Counted from the first letter of the stretch, positions 7,917-16,525 are shown. The stretch: 40,384 nucleotides of DNA from Planctomycetota bacterium (GCA_021807595.1 JAKBCS010000002.1:66178-106561); one strand, 5' to 3'. Numbers and translations are program-made. Notes: generated by a model not told the origin, from the letters alone.

Positions 7917-8834
7917 TCAATCGGGGAGATTTACGGCTTCTCCTCCATTGCGGGACGCGAGCGCGGGCATAAGTGGAGCGGTCGAATAGGGAAGAAAACG
8001 AACCGAGCCTTCGGCAACTAGAAAATTGGCACCTCCGCCCATGTGAGGGCTCCAGAAGTGGAACATGTCGCATTGGTTGTCGAACTTACCTGGACCAAAG
8101 ACGGAGGAGAACGGAGGGCACATCTGGATCATGTAAAGATCTCGCTCGCGCACCCCTAATACCATGGCTGTGGAGCCATTCAGAAGAAGCAAGGGATTCG
8201 TGCTTCCCGGTGGAGGCATCTGCCCCATGCCCGCATACCACCACCCAAACGAACCATCGGCGCTTGGCGGACGCTCGCCGACCAGGAGAGTATTGCTGGT
8301 CCCATCGCGAATGTCCGTGAGTCGAATCGAGGAGTTCAAAAATAGGCATCCATTCTTGCGTACCTGATTGACTCCTTCCACACCGAGATAAGAGGTGAAA
8401 GCGACACGAAGTCCGCTTGACGTGAGTCCGGCTCGATACGAACGCGGGTCAGCGGGGCAGGCGTACAGCGGTACGACAGTGGCGAACGGGTGCGGAGGAT
8501 CATCATGAAAATTCGGATCAATTCCGTACGCTTGCATCGCTTGCGTCCAGAGAGATCCTTGCTCAACGTAGGGTAAGATTTCCGTAAGCCAACTCATGAA
8601 AGGGTAACGCGAATCGATTCCTCGAACTCCCGGAGGCAAAGAGCCTTGCGTGTCGTGGTACAAATGAAGCCCAATACCGATCTGCCGAAGATTATTTTGA
8701 CAGCACGCGCGAGCAGCCGTTTCTCGAACTCTCTGTATGGCGGAAAGTAACAAGCCTAAGAGGATGGCAACAATGCCGATCACCACGAGCAACTCAACCA
8801 GTGTGAAACCGCCATGTGGAGCCTTAGACTTCAT
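7917..8834 (-). CDS. DUF1559 domain protein with type IV pilin-like N-terminus
   Basis: 305 residues. The N-terminus has the prepilin-type cleavage motif GGFTLVELLVVIGI (about residues 8-22), followed by one hydrophobic helix and a globular DUF1559 domain. Conserved points of the family seen here are CQNNLRQIGIGLHLYHD, a LPPGV segment, the DIRDGTSNTLLVGE motif and a C-terminal FLVAEGSVRFLPY. The family is heavily expanded in planctomycetes and is thought to be processed by a prepilin peptidase and assembled or displayed at the cell envelope; its function is unknown. The ATG at 8834 is preferred over one at 8852 because AAGG lies upstream and the leader becomes the expected short basic one. 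Confidence 0.9.
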   Translation of the reverse strand: MKSKAPHGGFTLVELLVVIGIVAILLGLLLSAIQRVRETAARACCQNNLRQIGIGLHLYHDTQGSLPPGVRGIDSRYPFMSWLTEILPYVEQGSLWTQAMQAYGIDPNFHDDPPHPFATVVPLYACPADPRSYRAGLTSSGLRVAFTSYLGVEGVNQVRKNGCLFLNSSIRLTDIRDGTSNTLLVGERPPSADGSFGWWYAGMGQMPPPGSTNPLLLLNGSTAMVLGVRERDLYMIQMCPPFSSVFGPGKFDNQCDMFHFWSPHMGGGANFLVAEGSVRFLPYSTAPLMPALASRNGGEAVNLPD

Positions 8835-8947
8835 GTGATCTGGCCTTTGCATAAAAGTCTGGATCCGGTGAAAAAGTCACTGTGAACGATTTCAAAGATA
8901 GTTCGCGCTAGCAAGCTGTTGCGAGTCGAGGCCCCCACTTCCCGGAG

Positions 8948-9046
8948 AGGACTACCGGACCAAACCTTTACTTCCCAGTCCAAATTCCAGCAAACAAAAC
9001 AGTCATCCTTGCTTGCGCCCCGGACAGCTTTTTTTCCGGTAGTCCT
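8948..9046. repeat. 99-bp stretch bounded by 12-bp perfect inverted repeats
   Basis: AGGACTACCGGA at 8948-8959 is the exact reverse complement of 9035-9046. A smaller CCGGA/TCCGG pair around a T-run lies inside the right half. The stretch sits between the pseudopilin-like gene and the small secreted protein gene, both on the minus strand. No target-site duplication is visible. It could be a MITE-like remnant or a structured leader. Confidence 0.45.
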
Positions 9047-9082
9047 ATCATCGGTCCATCCCCAATACTTACAGCTTGGTAA

Positions 9083-9511
9083 TTAGCAAGTGTTCCGGTT
9101 AACATTTCGATTGAATTTAGGAGGAGGGTTTGCCGGAGTCACAACTTGGGGTGAAGGCCAGCCTGCTGGACCTGCGGCACAAGAGCCAGTGCTGTTTGGC
9201 CATATCCAATTGTCGTAAGTACCTGCCGGGTTTAGTTTGCACCCTCCCGGAGTTGGTGCCGGTACGAAAATCGTGACAATTGCGTTTGTCGTATTGTCCC
9301 CCGGCGCGAAAGGCCAAGCAGCACCCGTTACTTGGGCGGAGAAGACCTGCGTACCTCCGGGAACGCCGTTGATCCACCAACTGTAAGGATTTTCGCAACA
9401 AGAATTCACGCAGTTATTCACCTGTGCTGGAGCTTCTCTCTGTCCCAGGCCGAAGCAGAAGCTGCATGCCGTTGCTCCGAACAAAACAAATACCAATCTT
9501 GCTCTCACCAT
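9083..9511 (-). CDS. Small secreted Cys-containing protein, unrecognised
   Basis: 142 residues. The ATG at 9511 is chosen because GGAGGA sits about 8 bases upstream and the product then starts with a signal peptide (MVRARLVFVLFGATAC, ending near APAQ). The mature part begins NNCVNSCCENPYSWW, has Pro/Gly/Asn-rich beta-type sequence, further Cys residues in GGCKLNP and TGSCAAG, and ends NRNTC. Seven or so mature Cys suggest disulfides in the periplasm or outside. I do not recognise the family. It starts 55 bp after the stop of the upstream minus-strand gene, so the two probably form an operon. Confidence 0.6.
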   Translation of the reverse strand: MVRARLVFVLFGATACSFCFGLGQREAPAQVNNCVNSCCENPYSWWINGVPGGTQVFSAQVTGAAWPFAPGDNTTNAIVTIFVPAPTPGGCKLNPAGTYDNWIWPNSTGSCAAGPAGWPSPQVVTPANPPPKFNRNVNRNTC

Positions 9512-9566
9512 CGCACTCGTCCTCCAAACAGGATGCAAAAGGCAACCCAATCCAGTTCGAGAGGCG

Positions 9567-10760
9567 TCACGACGCCACCCGTCTATTTCGCCGATGTAAG
9601 AGGTAGAAAAGAAAAGAACAGGCTACGACTAGAAAGATAATGGTCCAAACAACCCATTTTCCCGAGCGTTCCGGGGGTAATTCTTTGCCCTCCAACGTAG
9701 TAAATCCTGTCGCCGATACTTCGTTCCAAGAGCCGGAGGCAGAGATTACATAGGTTTTTATAGCAGGCTTGGTGGGATCCAATCCCTTCCCAAGCGGAGG
9801 GTTCTCACCTACGGTAACTTTCATTCCAGGTTTTACGGGGAGGGTGAAGTCGTTGTCTAATACTTTGGGATTCGGCTCAAATGTTTCGACGTGCAGACGA
9901 TTAATTCGGCGGACCCGCCCACTAACGTTCCAGGTTTCAGTCCATTCATCAACCCACCACCCGTGGTCCGTGTTTTTCCAAGTGAGGTCAAGGACAGACC
10001 ACGGATTGGAACCAGTAAAAAAGACATACCGCTGGATCGCGCTTTTCTGTCTTGAATTGATCCAAAACTCATCGAAAGTTGTTCCATCTTGGCCTGGCGA
10101 ACCGCTGGAGAGAGGTTCCGTTCGGACCAATAAGCAATTCTGGTTTCGCAGCATTTGTTGGCCCGCGACGTCAAAGTCATCGGAGTCATGACTCAAAGGC
10201 AACTTGTCCACGCGGAGTGGTGTGTGAATGGTCGGAACGATGCCATGAGCGAAGAAAATCGGCCACACCTCATTTCCGAAACAGGCCGCCGGCCCAAGCT
10301 CTCCCTTGCCGATAGCAAGATCCGCCACATCGTCATCTATACCGTTCAACTTCCGATGACGAAGAGATTGAAGAGATTTCCCATCGTATGCCGACGTGTT
10401 GATACGCTTTCGATACTCCATTTTTGCCGTCGGCTCCAAGCTTTCGGCGTGGATAATCTCTTGCGACGATTCTAACCGATAACGTTTTTTTTCCACGTCG
10501 AAAAGAAAATCAAAGCGAAGTGGCCTTATCGGGTTTCCTGGAGGTAGATTCTCGTCCTTGAATTCGGTTGTTCCCACGAGTACATAGTGGGCGCTTTTCA
10601 AAACGTTCTGTCGATCTTTCCAATCGTTGAAAATGTTTGCCAAGGAATTATTCTTTCCGGGTTCTTGAGCAAACGCCGGCGCGCCGAATATCCACACTTG
10701 CACTATGGCGAACACCCAGCACCCAGCGCGCGCCTGCCAACTATGTATTTTGTAAGACAT
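9567..10760 (-). CDS. Exported protein with C-terminal membrane anchor, unrecognised
   Basis: 397 residues from the ATG at 10760 (weak GAGAT ribosome site). A signal peptide ends near PAFAQEPG. The large central part is soluble mixed alpha/beta sequence with a region resembling outer-membrane lipoprotein-carrier-like folds (FLFDVEKKRYRLES, then AYDGKSLQSL), but the match is too loose for a family call. A single hydrophobic segment near the C-terminus (WVVWTIIFLVVACSFLFYLL) followed by HRRNRR predicts an anchor with a cytoplasmic basic tail. It is followed 55 bp later by the small Cys-containing secreted protein; both may act together at the envelope. Function unknown. Confidence 0.6.
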   Translation of the reverse strand: MSYKIHSWQARAGCWVFAIVQVWIFGAPAFAQEPGKNNSLANIFNDWKDRQNVLKSAHYVLVGTTEFKDENLPPGNPIRPLRFDFLFDVEKKRYRLESSQEIIHAESLEPTAKMEYRKRINTSAYDGKSLQSLRHRKLNGIDDDVADLAIGKGELGPAACFGNEVWPIFFAHGIVPTIHTPLRVDKLPLSHDSDDFDVAGQQMLRNQNCLLVRTEPLSSGSPGQDGTTFDEFWINSRQKSAIQRYVFFTGSNPWSVLDLTWKNTDHGWWVDEWTETWNVSGRVRRINRLHVETFEPNPKVLDNDFTLPVKPGMKVTVGENPPLGKGLDPTKPAIKTYVISASGSWNEVSATGFTTLEGKELPPERSGKWVVWTIIFLVVACSFLFYLLHRRNRRVAS

Positions 10761-10823
10761 TATTATCTCACATGTAGGAGCCAGTTGCATTCGCAGTAAC
10801 AAGATGCCAATAGGATTCGTTAG

Positions 10824-11023
10824 CCGTACAGCGCTGCTTTTCGCTTCTGAAGCCGGGAAAGAAAGTCTTTTCTTCTCCCCTCTCCTCTGCTTCGGGGGAG
10901 AGGGGTTGGGGGCGAGGGGGAAAGCAGGCCCTCACCCCCAACCCTTCTCCCATGAGTAGATCGGAGAGGGGAGCATTTTTCCTTTTCCCCCGCTTCGGAG
11001 GAGAGAGGAGATGCGCTGTACTG
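10824..11023. repeat. MITE-like element, GTACAGCGC terminal inverted repeat
   Basis: CCGTACAGCGCT at 10824-10835 is mirrored by GCGCTGTACTG at 11013-11023. The interior has two CCCCTCTCC/GGGGAGAGGGG hairpins joined by complementary G-rich and C-rich strands (TTGGGGGCGAGGG with CCCTCACCCCCAA). The right end abuts the TAA stop of the DUF1573 gene, read on the minus strand as TAA then CAGTACAGCGC. The same termini and core, in shorter form, occur at 23298-23369. Confidence 0.75.
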
Positions 11024-12118
11024 TTAGCGCGATCCGTTCTGTCCATAGTAGCGGACTTCCACCGTAACGGTCTCCAACTGTTTATTCGGTTTACGCACCA
11101 CGATGCGAATCGTCGAAACGCCATCGCCTGGCCGCTTAATTTGTTGCGCGATGTGGAGACGCGGACTCTCTTTTGTTTCTCCCTCGGCCTGCGTTACAAG
11201 CGTTTCCGTCGAGTCGGTTTCAAGGTGATCGATTTGCCAATCCGATGAGGGTAACTTCAGAGTGACATCCGCCTCCGCCTCAGAAGGAATCGTGTACTCC
11301 CCCAATAGCACCATGCGCGGTAGGACGCGCGAAGCGGGTTGCATCCCGCCAAACGCCTCAATCGTCGTACACTCATGCGACACATCGTCGAGCGTCACGG
11401 CCCGTAGTCTCACCTCAAAGCGGAATGCCCCGAGAGGCAGAGACGGATTGGGTGAAACGAAAAGGAAGTAGTCTTCAGGACTTGTCGGGCTGGTTTCGAT
11501 GCGGACCGCGGCGCAATTCGGATGAACCGTTGCCTGCAAGCGTTTTAACGGCACATGAGCCTTAACTCGAACTTTACTCCAAACGCGAACCCCGTCGCGA
11601 GAACAACGATCCGCAAATGGAATTTGCGTCCTGTCGGTGCTTACGCGGCTTCGGACAACGGCTTTCATTTCCCAACCGAGCGTGGCCGTCAAGTCGCCCT
11701 CAAAAACGGGATCGAGACGCACCACCTTAGGCCACTGGGCCAAGCCGATTTGATAAGGGAGTCGGTGCATGAGATCGAGACGCGCGTTGAATTCGGCTTT
11801 CTCTCCCGGTGCAACGAGCCGACCAGGTGGATCGAGTTGGAGGCAACCGCAGGTCGTTTGAAAACGCGAGATGGAGCGAACCACCTTGCCGGCGTTCTGA
11901 ATCGTCAGGCGGAAGGTGTGGTCTGGCGTCTCCCAGACTTCGCCTAAATCCAGCGCTTGCGGTTCGATGTACAATCCGTTGATGGTGGCTAAAGGGGAAC
12001 TCTGTTCTTTTTGTCCTAAACCGAGAGCGGTCAGGGAACCAAGATGATAGGCCGCCAAACTTGCTGCCGGCGCTACCAATAGAAAAAAGAACCAATGCTT
12101 CCATCGTCCCAAACTCAT
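11024..12118 (-). CDS. DUF1573 domain protein, membrane-anchored or exported
   Basis: 364 residues starting at the ATG at 12118 with AGAGGTAC upstream; the frame continues upstream only through a simple repeat. An N-terminal hydrophobic segment (WFFFLLVAPAASLAAYHLG) acts as a signal or anchor. Residues of about 50-115 are a DUF1573 domain: LDLGEVWETPDHTFRLTIQNAG, then the hallmark TTCGCLQLDP, and VAPGEKAEFNARLDL. DUF1573 is an Ig-like fold common in planctomycete and Bacteroidetes exported proteins. The rest is beta-rich sequence that may hold further Ig-like repeats (a second weak GAFRFEVRLRAVTLDD stretch). Role unknown; protein-protein contact at the envelope is likely. Confidence 0.8.
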   Translation of the reverse strand: MSLGRWKHWFFFLLVAPAASLAAYHLGSLTALGLGQKEQSSPLATINGLYIEPQALDLGEVWETPDHTFRLTIQNAGKVVRSISRFQTTCGCLQLDPPGRLVAPGEKAEFNARLDLMHRLPYQIGLAQWPKVVRLDPVFEGDLTATLGWEMKAVVRSRVSTDRTQIPFADRCSRDGVRVWSKVRVKAHVPLKRLQATVHPNCAAVRIETSPTSPEDYFLFVSPNPSLPLGAFRFEVRLRAVTLDDVSHECTTIEAFGGMQPASRVLPRMVLLGEYTIPSEAEADVTLKLPSSDWQIDHLETDSTETLVTQAEGETKESPRLHIAQQIKRPGDGVSTIRIVVRKPNKQLETVTVEVRYYGQNGSR

Positions 12119-12143
12119 GATGTGTACCTCTTGCGCCCTCAAT

Positions 12144-12171
12144 AGAGTTGAGAGTTGAGAGTTGAGAGTTG
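12144..12171. repeat. Tandem repeat, four copies of AGAGTTG
   Basis: The heptamer AGAGTTG occurs four times without interruption just upstream of the DUF1573 gene start. It is of the same kind as the short-phrase repeats near 28881 and 30011. No coding or regulatory role is visible. Confidence 0.8.
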
Positions 12172-12340
12172 ACATTAAACTAACTTTGCTTGCCTGTCAA
12201 GTGCAATTCGTTTTTTCGGTTCTCCAGTTCTCCGGCGTTGCGCGCTGTAATGGCCAAGGACGCGGCGGTCTCCACCGGCATAAACTTGGAGAACAAGTCC
12301 ACGGCACGCAACGCTTCGACAAAACCGGAGGCCGTACTCA

Positions 12341-12689
12341 TCAGCGCGGCCGAGGATCACCGCGAGTTGAGACAGAATCGTCCCGTCCATTCGCTCTATT
12401 CACCGTCGCCAACTCCTTTGGGTGAGTGAAGATCCGCTCTCTGCTCACGTCGACGCACACCTTCCCTCCGATGTAGTCCACCCGTACTGGATCGGAAAAA
12501 TCCCCGTTATCCTTCCAACTGCGGTAGGACTCCGAATCCGTTACCCGCTGGGGCATCCTGTAGGGATCGAGTAATCGGTCCCAACCGAGCAAAGACAACG
12601 CCATAACCCAACCATTTTCCCTCTTCCTTACTGCGCGTGGCCTCGTACTGCCTATCGCGAACGAATTGTGCAAATGTGAGCCAACCCAT
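12341..12689 (-). pseudogene. Frameshifted and truncated remnant, probably Uma2-family nuclease
   Basis: The N-terminal part is read in one frame from an ATG at 12689 (MGWLTFAQFVRDRQYEATRSK). After the A-rich run near 12614-12630 the sense continues in another frame as ENGWVMALSLLGWDRLLDPY, then PVRVDYIGGKVCVDVSRERI. The second part resembles the start of planctomycete Uma2 (DUF820) proteins, in which a YIGGEVYVDxSPE-type strand opens the PD-(D/E)xK-like nuclease domain. The match fades after ...RIFTH and the frame stops at 12341, so the catalytic core is missing. Joining the two frames needs one base skipped. The 12175-12340 stretch beyond it holds nothing I can assign, and 12690-12747 is the short hemE leader. 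The Uma2 identity is from memory. Confidence 0.5.
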
Positions 12690-12747
12690 CCGTGGACGAT
12701 TCCCATAGAATACATGGACTCGCCCGAGAGCGTGGATTGAACGTACC

Positions 12748-13785
12748 ATGACGAACGCTGTCCTTTCGACTTCCTGTTCCCATCATCTTCTCGTCCGTGC
12801 CGCGCGCGGTGAGGCAGTCGAGCGACCACCGGTTTGGGCGATGCGCCAGGCTGGACGCTGGGATCCCGAATTCAATCGCGTCCGAAACGGTCTGTCTTTT
12901 TACGAGTTCTCGGAGAACGTCGAGCGGAGCGCCCAGGCGTCGCTGTTGCCGCGTCGCTTCGGCGTCGATGGCATCATTCTCTTTTACGACATCACGACAT
13001 TGCCGGTGGCGATGGGGCAGCGCTACGTTCTTCAACCGTCGCAAGGTCCAGTGCCGGATCACCCGATCCGCACCCTATCGGATGTGGAACGGTTGGAGAT
13101 TCAGCCGGATCCGAAACGATTTCAGCACATTCGCGATCTATTGAATCTTGTTCGTCAAGAACTGTGCGGCGAGCTTCCGGTCTTGGTCTTCGCCGGGGCA
13201 CCGTTCACGGTGGCGACCTACGCTATCGGCACCGGCAAGGACATTGCCGCCACCCGCCGTTTCGCCGCCGAAAAGCCGCACGTTTGGGAGGCGTTGCTCG
13301 ACCGTCTGACGACGGCGACGATTCATTTTTTGCGCACGTTGATCGCCGACGGAGCCGATGTCTATCAACTCTTCGATTCGTGGGCGGGGCTATTGGAACG
13401 CGAGGAGTACGAGAGATGGGCGCAGTGTCGGCATGAGGTTATTTTCCGCGAGGCCGTCGGCGTTCCGCGCATTTTATTCGTCAAAGAGGGACCGTATCTG
13501 TCCGCGATGGCGGCGTCGGGGGCGGACGTGATCTCGTTGGGAGTGCGACACGATCTGGCGGCGGCGCGGCGCGACTATCCGCAGCTGGTCTTTCAGGGCA
13601 ATGTGGACGAAAAGATTCTGCGCGGCGGCACGCCGGAACAGGTGTACGCGGCGACGGGCGCTTGCATGGCGGCGGGCGGCGGCAACCGGCACATCGTCAA
13701 TCTCAGTCATGGCGTCGACCGCGCCACTCCCGTTGCCAACTTCGAGGCGTTCGTCCGCGCGGCGCGCGGCGAACCGGCAGCGTAA
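12748..13785 (+). CDS. hemE: Uroporphyrinogen decarboxylase
   Basis: 345 residues, the normal length. It removes four acetate carboxyls from uroporphyrinogen III to give coproporphyrinogen III in the haem pathway, in the cytoplasm and without cofactor. Visible signatures are PPVWAMRQAGR (residues 28-37, with the substrate-binding Arg residues), LFYDITTLPVAMG with the catalytic Asp81, VFAGAPFTVATY, FDSWAG, FQGNVDEKIL and the C-terminal NLSHGVDRATP. The ribosome site is weak. The last five codons and TAA lie inside one arm of a perfect 19-bp inverted repeat, so the C-terminus GEPAA appears to be supplied by a repeat element. No other haem gene is nearby. Confidence 0.96.
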   Translation: MTNAVLSTSCSHHLLVRAARGEAVERPPVWAMRQAGRWDPEFNRVRNGLSFYEFSENVERSAQASLLPRRFGVDGIILFYDITTLPVAMGQRYVLQPSQGPVPDHPIRTLSDVERLEIQPDPKRFQHIRDLLNLVRQELCGELPVLVFAGAPFTVATYAIGTGKDIAATRRFAAEKPHVWEALLDRLTTATIHFLRTLIADGADVYQLFDSWAGLLEREEYERWAQCRHEVIFREAVGVPRILFVKEGPYLSAMAASGADVISLGVRHDLAAARRDYPQLVFQGNVDEKILRGGTPEQVYAATGACMAAGGGNRHIVNLSHGVDRATPVANFEAFVRAARGEPAA

Positions 13786-13834
13786 GGTGCCGGATGCGTC
13801 TTTCCTACCCAGCAGCTTACGCTGCCGGTTCGCC
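13768..13834. repeat. Perfect 19-bp inverted repeat spanning the hemE stop codon
   Basis: GGCGAACCGGCAGCGTAAG at 13768-13786 is the exact reverse complement of 13816-13834, with a 29-bp loop. It could fold as a terminator-like hairpin (no T-run). Repeats of this wording are, to my recollection, scattered in planctomycete genomes. The left arm encodes the hemE C-terminus and stop. Confidence 0.8.
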
Positions 13835-13888
13835 TTGTTGGCGACGACGAGTCATATGCTCTGGACAGGCCGCGGATTGCTATCGACA

Positions 13889-15148
13889 ATGAACAGCATG
13901 AGTACCAAGCCGTTAACCTGTCCCTATTGCAACGCTTCCATCGCCGCGCCTGCCGAAACCTCGGCCAGTGGGTGCATCGAGTGTCCGCTCTGCGGCGATT
14001 CTTTTGCGATTCCACCGGCGGACGCGCTCGCGAATCGGCTGCCCCAATCGATCTCGTCCTTCGCCTCGGAACTGGCAGCTTCCTCCGATTCGTCGCCCGT
14101 TCCTGCCATCGATTTGCCCTCGCGGCGGTCGAACGGGCGTCTGGCGGCAATCGCGGTCGGCGTTATGCTGTTAGTGGCAGGCGTCGGTTTGACGTTCATG
14201 CTGATGACGCAGGCGCAACGGCGGATACAGGACACTGTCAGTCCCGCACGCCGCCCCTTCAAGCAACCCGGCATTCCCGAACTCTCGGGCGCACCGGCCG
14301 TCGAAAGCGTCGCCCCCGACCGACTGGAAGCGCTCGGCTATTTGCCTGCCGATGTCAATCTGCTGGTTGCCGCGCGCATCCCCGAATTAGCAGCCAACTC
14401 CACCGGCTCACAGATGCTGCGCGAACCGCTAAAGATAGGCGGCGCGGAGCAGCGTCTGACCGATCTCCCCTCGTGGATAGGCCTCCAAGCGGAAGACATC
14501 GATCACTTGGTTTTGGGGGTGCGCATTAAAGACGACCTTATACCTCCCTTTTATCTCGTTATTCGAACGGTGCGACCCCACGACGCCGAGGAGTTGCGGA
14601 AGCGCCTCAACAAGGGCAAGCGCCTGGCCAGCGCGTCCAAGAAAAAGCTGTTTGAATTTCGACCGCTGAAGCGCGACTTCCCCATCCACGCCTGGCTCGC
14701 CGACGAACGTACCGTCGTGTTGGCGTTGATCGCCGAGCAATTGGAGGCGCTACCGAACGAACCCGTCGCGGACCTTCGACAATTCGCGCCGGAACTGCGC
14801 CGAGTGTTGCGCGAACGGCGCGAACTGGTAGCGCCGATCTGGATGGCCGGTCATTCGCCCGATTGGACCAAGACGTTGGCGGCCAAGCTCTCGATCGGAG
14901 TGAAGAAAGACGATTGGCGAAAGCTGGCGTCTTTAAGAACTTTCGGCATCTGGATTGTTCCCGATGAATCCGTGGCCGTCAAAGGCGTCTTTTCTTGTAA
15001 GGACGAGGCCGGCGCGCGAGTGCTAGATACCTACTTTCGATCGCTGAGCGTCCCCGATTCCAACTTCAAATCGGCGCTGGACGATGCTTGGCTCACGGTA
15101 CAATTTCAGGCCGGGCCGGGCTTTCTCGTGCGGGCGTTCCATCGCTGA
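13889..15148 (+). CDS. Zinc-ribbon and single-pass membrane protein, unrecognised
   Basis: 419 residues from the ATG at 13889 (an ATG nine bases later is equally possible; neither has a good ribosome site). The N-terminus has a CPYC...CPLC pair (CPYCNASIAAP, then IECPLCGDSF) that should bind zinc. A low-complexity Ser/Pro linker leads to one membrane helix (LAAIAVGVMLLVAGVGLTFMLM, about residues 86-107). The remaining 300 residues are probably extracytoplasmic alpha/beta sequence with repeated LGYLPADVNLLVAARIPEL-like and AWLADERTVVLALI-like strands. Zinc-ribbon plus helix plus unknown domain is a common planctomycete layout; function is not known. It follows hemE by 103 bp on the same strand. 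Confidence 0.7.
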   Translation: MNSMSTKPLTCPYCNASIAAPAETSASGCIECPLCGDSFAIPPADALANRLPQSISSFASELAASSDSSPVPAIDLPSRRSNGRLAAIAVGVMLLVAGVGLTFMLMTQAQRRIQDTVSPARRPFKQPGIPELSGAPAVESVAPDRLEALGYLPADVNLLVAARIPELAANSTGSQMLREPLKIGGAEQRLTDLPSWIGLQAEDIDHLVLGVRIKDDLIPPFYLVIRTVRPHDAEELRKRLNKGKRLASASKKKLFEFRPLKRDFPIHAWLADERTVVLALIAEQLEALPNEPVADLRQFAPELRRVLRERRELVAPIWMAGHSPDWTKTLAAKLSIGVKKDDWRKLASLRTFGIWIVPDESVAVKGVFSCKDEAGARVLDTYFRSLSVPDSNFKSALDDAWLTVQFQAGPGFLVRAFHR

Positions 15149-15194
15149 AGTCTCGCGTCTTTTCCTTCTCGGCTTAGGGAATAAGGGACAACCG

Positions 15195-16376
15195 ATGTCA
15201 CACACTTGCGACATCTTGATTGTCGGCGGGGGCGTGCTTGGCGTCAGTATCGCCTTCCACCTGGCCCAGCGCCGAGCCGGCCGCGTGGTGTTGGTCGAAA
15301 AAGCCTATCTTGGGGCGGGGGCCAGCGGGAAATCGGCGGCATTGATCTATCAGGCCCACCGCCACCCGCCGACCGCCGCGCTGGCGCGACGCTGTCTGCC
15401 GGTCTACGAGCATTTTTCCGATCTCATCGGCGGCCCGCCCGTTTTCTGGCGCACCGGCATGATTCAGATGACCGCGCGCCGAGACAGTTCCGAATGGGAC
15501 GCGCAACTTGCCCGCCATCTCGCCTTGGGCATCGACGTTCGCCGCATCGACGAGCAGGAAATGATGGAAGTCGATCCCAGCGCGCGATTGACCGAGGACG
15601 AGTTGGCTCTATTCGAGCGGGAGGCTGGGTACGTCGAGCCGGTGCAGACCGTGGCCTCCTTCGCCGAGGCGGCGCGGCACGCGGGGGCGGACCTGCGCGA
15701 AGGCGTTGAGGTCCGCGCCCTGGTACTCGATAAAGGTAAAATTGGCGGCGTCGAAACCAACGAAGGTACCTACGTCTGCGGGCGGCTGGTCTTGGCAACG
15801 GGGGCCTGGGCGGAACATTTGCCGAAAACGGTCAAGCTGGAAGTGCCGGTGGAGGCGCATCGCGTGCAGGCGGCGCTGTTTCGACGACCCGCCGGCAGCG
15901 GCCGCCGCGGCGCGGTCTTCGCCGACTTCGTGCAAGGGTTGTATGTGCGGCCGGCGCAGGGCGATCTACTGCACGTTGGCGAGCTGACTCCCATACAGAG
16001 CGATGAAGTCGTTGATCCCGATATGTACGACGAGGCCGCTGGGGGAGAGTGGCTGCCGAGCATTCGCCAACGCCTGATCCGGCGCTGTCCGGCCATGTAT
16101 TGCTGCTACGGTCGCGGCGGCTATGCTCTCCTCGCGGCCCATACGCCGGACGGTCTACCGATCCTCGACCGTCTACCGGGACTTGAGGGCGCTTTCTGCG
16201 CCGTCGGCTTCGGCAGTGAGAACTTTCTCCTTGCCCCCCTGGTTGGACAAGCCATGGCGCAATGGATCGTCGACAATTCCGTTGCCGATGTCGATTTGTC
16301 GCCCTATGCGCTGGCTCGATTCGGTGCCGAGGACAACCCCTCGAACGAGACGAGTGCGGACGCGTCGAAAGCGTAA
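15195..16376 (+). CDS. FAD-dependent oxidoreductase, DAO family (glycine/sarcosine-oxidase-like)
   Basis: 393 residues; the start at 15195 has AAGGGA about 8 bases upstream and puts the FAD motif in its usual place. The N-terminal Rossmann dinucleotide motif is DILIVGGGVLGVS, with the ribose-binding acid at the end of VVLVEK and the GASGKSAAL segment. A mid-protein LVLATGAWAEHL is the second FAD contact. The C-terminal block GYALLAAHTPDGLPILDRLPG followed by GFGSENFLLAPLVGQAMA is the typical DAO-family ending. The family oxidises secondary or primary amines of small amino acids; the substrate cannot be read from the sequence. About 20 residues of low-complexity tail follow. No electron-acceptor partner is adjacent. 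Confidence 0.85.
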   Translation: MSHTCDILIVGGGVLGVSIAFHLAQRRAGRVVLVEKAYLGAGASGKSAALIYQAHRHPPTAALARRCLPVYEHFSDLIGGPPVFWRTGMIQMTARRDSSEWDAQLARHLALGIDVRRIDEQEMMEVDPSARLTEDELALFEREAGYVEPVQTVASFAEAARHAGADLREGVEVRALVLDKGKIGGVETNEGTYVCGRLVLATGAWAEHLPKTVKLEVPVEAHRVQAALFRRPAGSGRRGAVFADFVQGLYVRPAQGDLLHVGELTPIQSDEVVDPDMYDEAAGGEWLPSIRQRLIRRCPAMYCCYGRGGYALLAAHTPDGLPILDRLPGLEGAFCAVGFGSENFLLAPLVGQAMAQWIVDNSVADVDLSPYALARFGAEDNPSNETSADASKA

Positions 16377-16525
16377 GAATCGGGTCTCGACCTCGCATCG
16401 AGCGGGTCTCGCGGCGATCTCGACCGCGAGGAACGAGGATTGCCTTCCCGTTTCCAAGCAACCATAATGATCTTGCCTTCCTTACGACTTGGTTCGTTGT
16501 CCTCATTCTTTTAGGAGAACGGTGC

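Noticed and set aside
12182-12341. A 53-codon minus-strand frame directly overlapping the stop of the Uma2-like remnant
   Set aside because: No ribosome site of its own, no recognisable motif, and it lies in decayed sequence; coding potential cannot be supported.
13601-13888. A 96-codon upstream extension of the zinc-ribbon protein
   Set aside because: It overlaps the conserved hemE C-terminal region in another frame and is Arg/Ala-rich without motifs; the zinc ribbon should be N-terminal.
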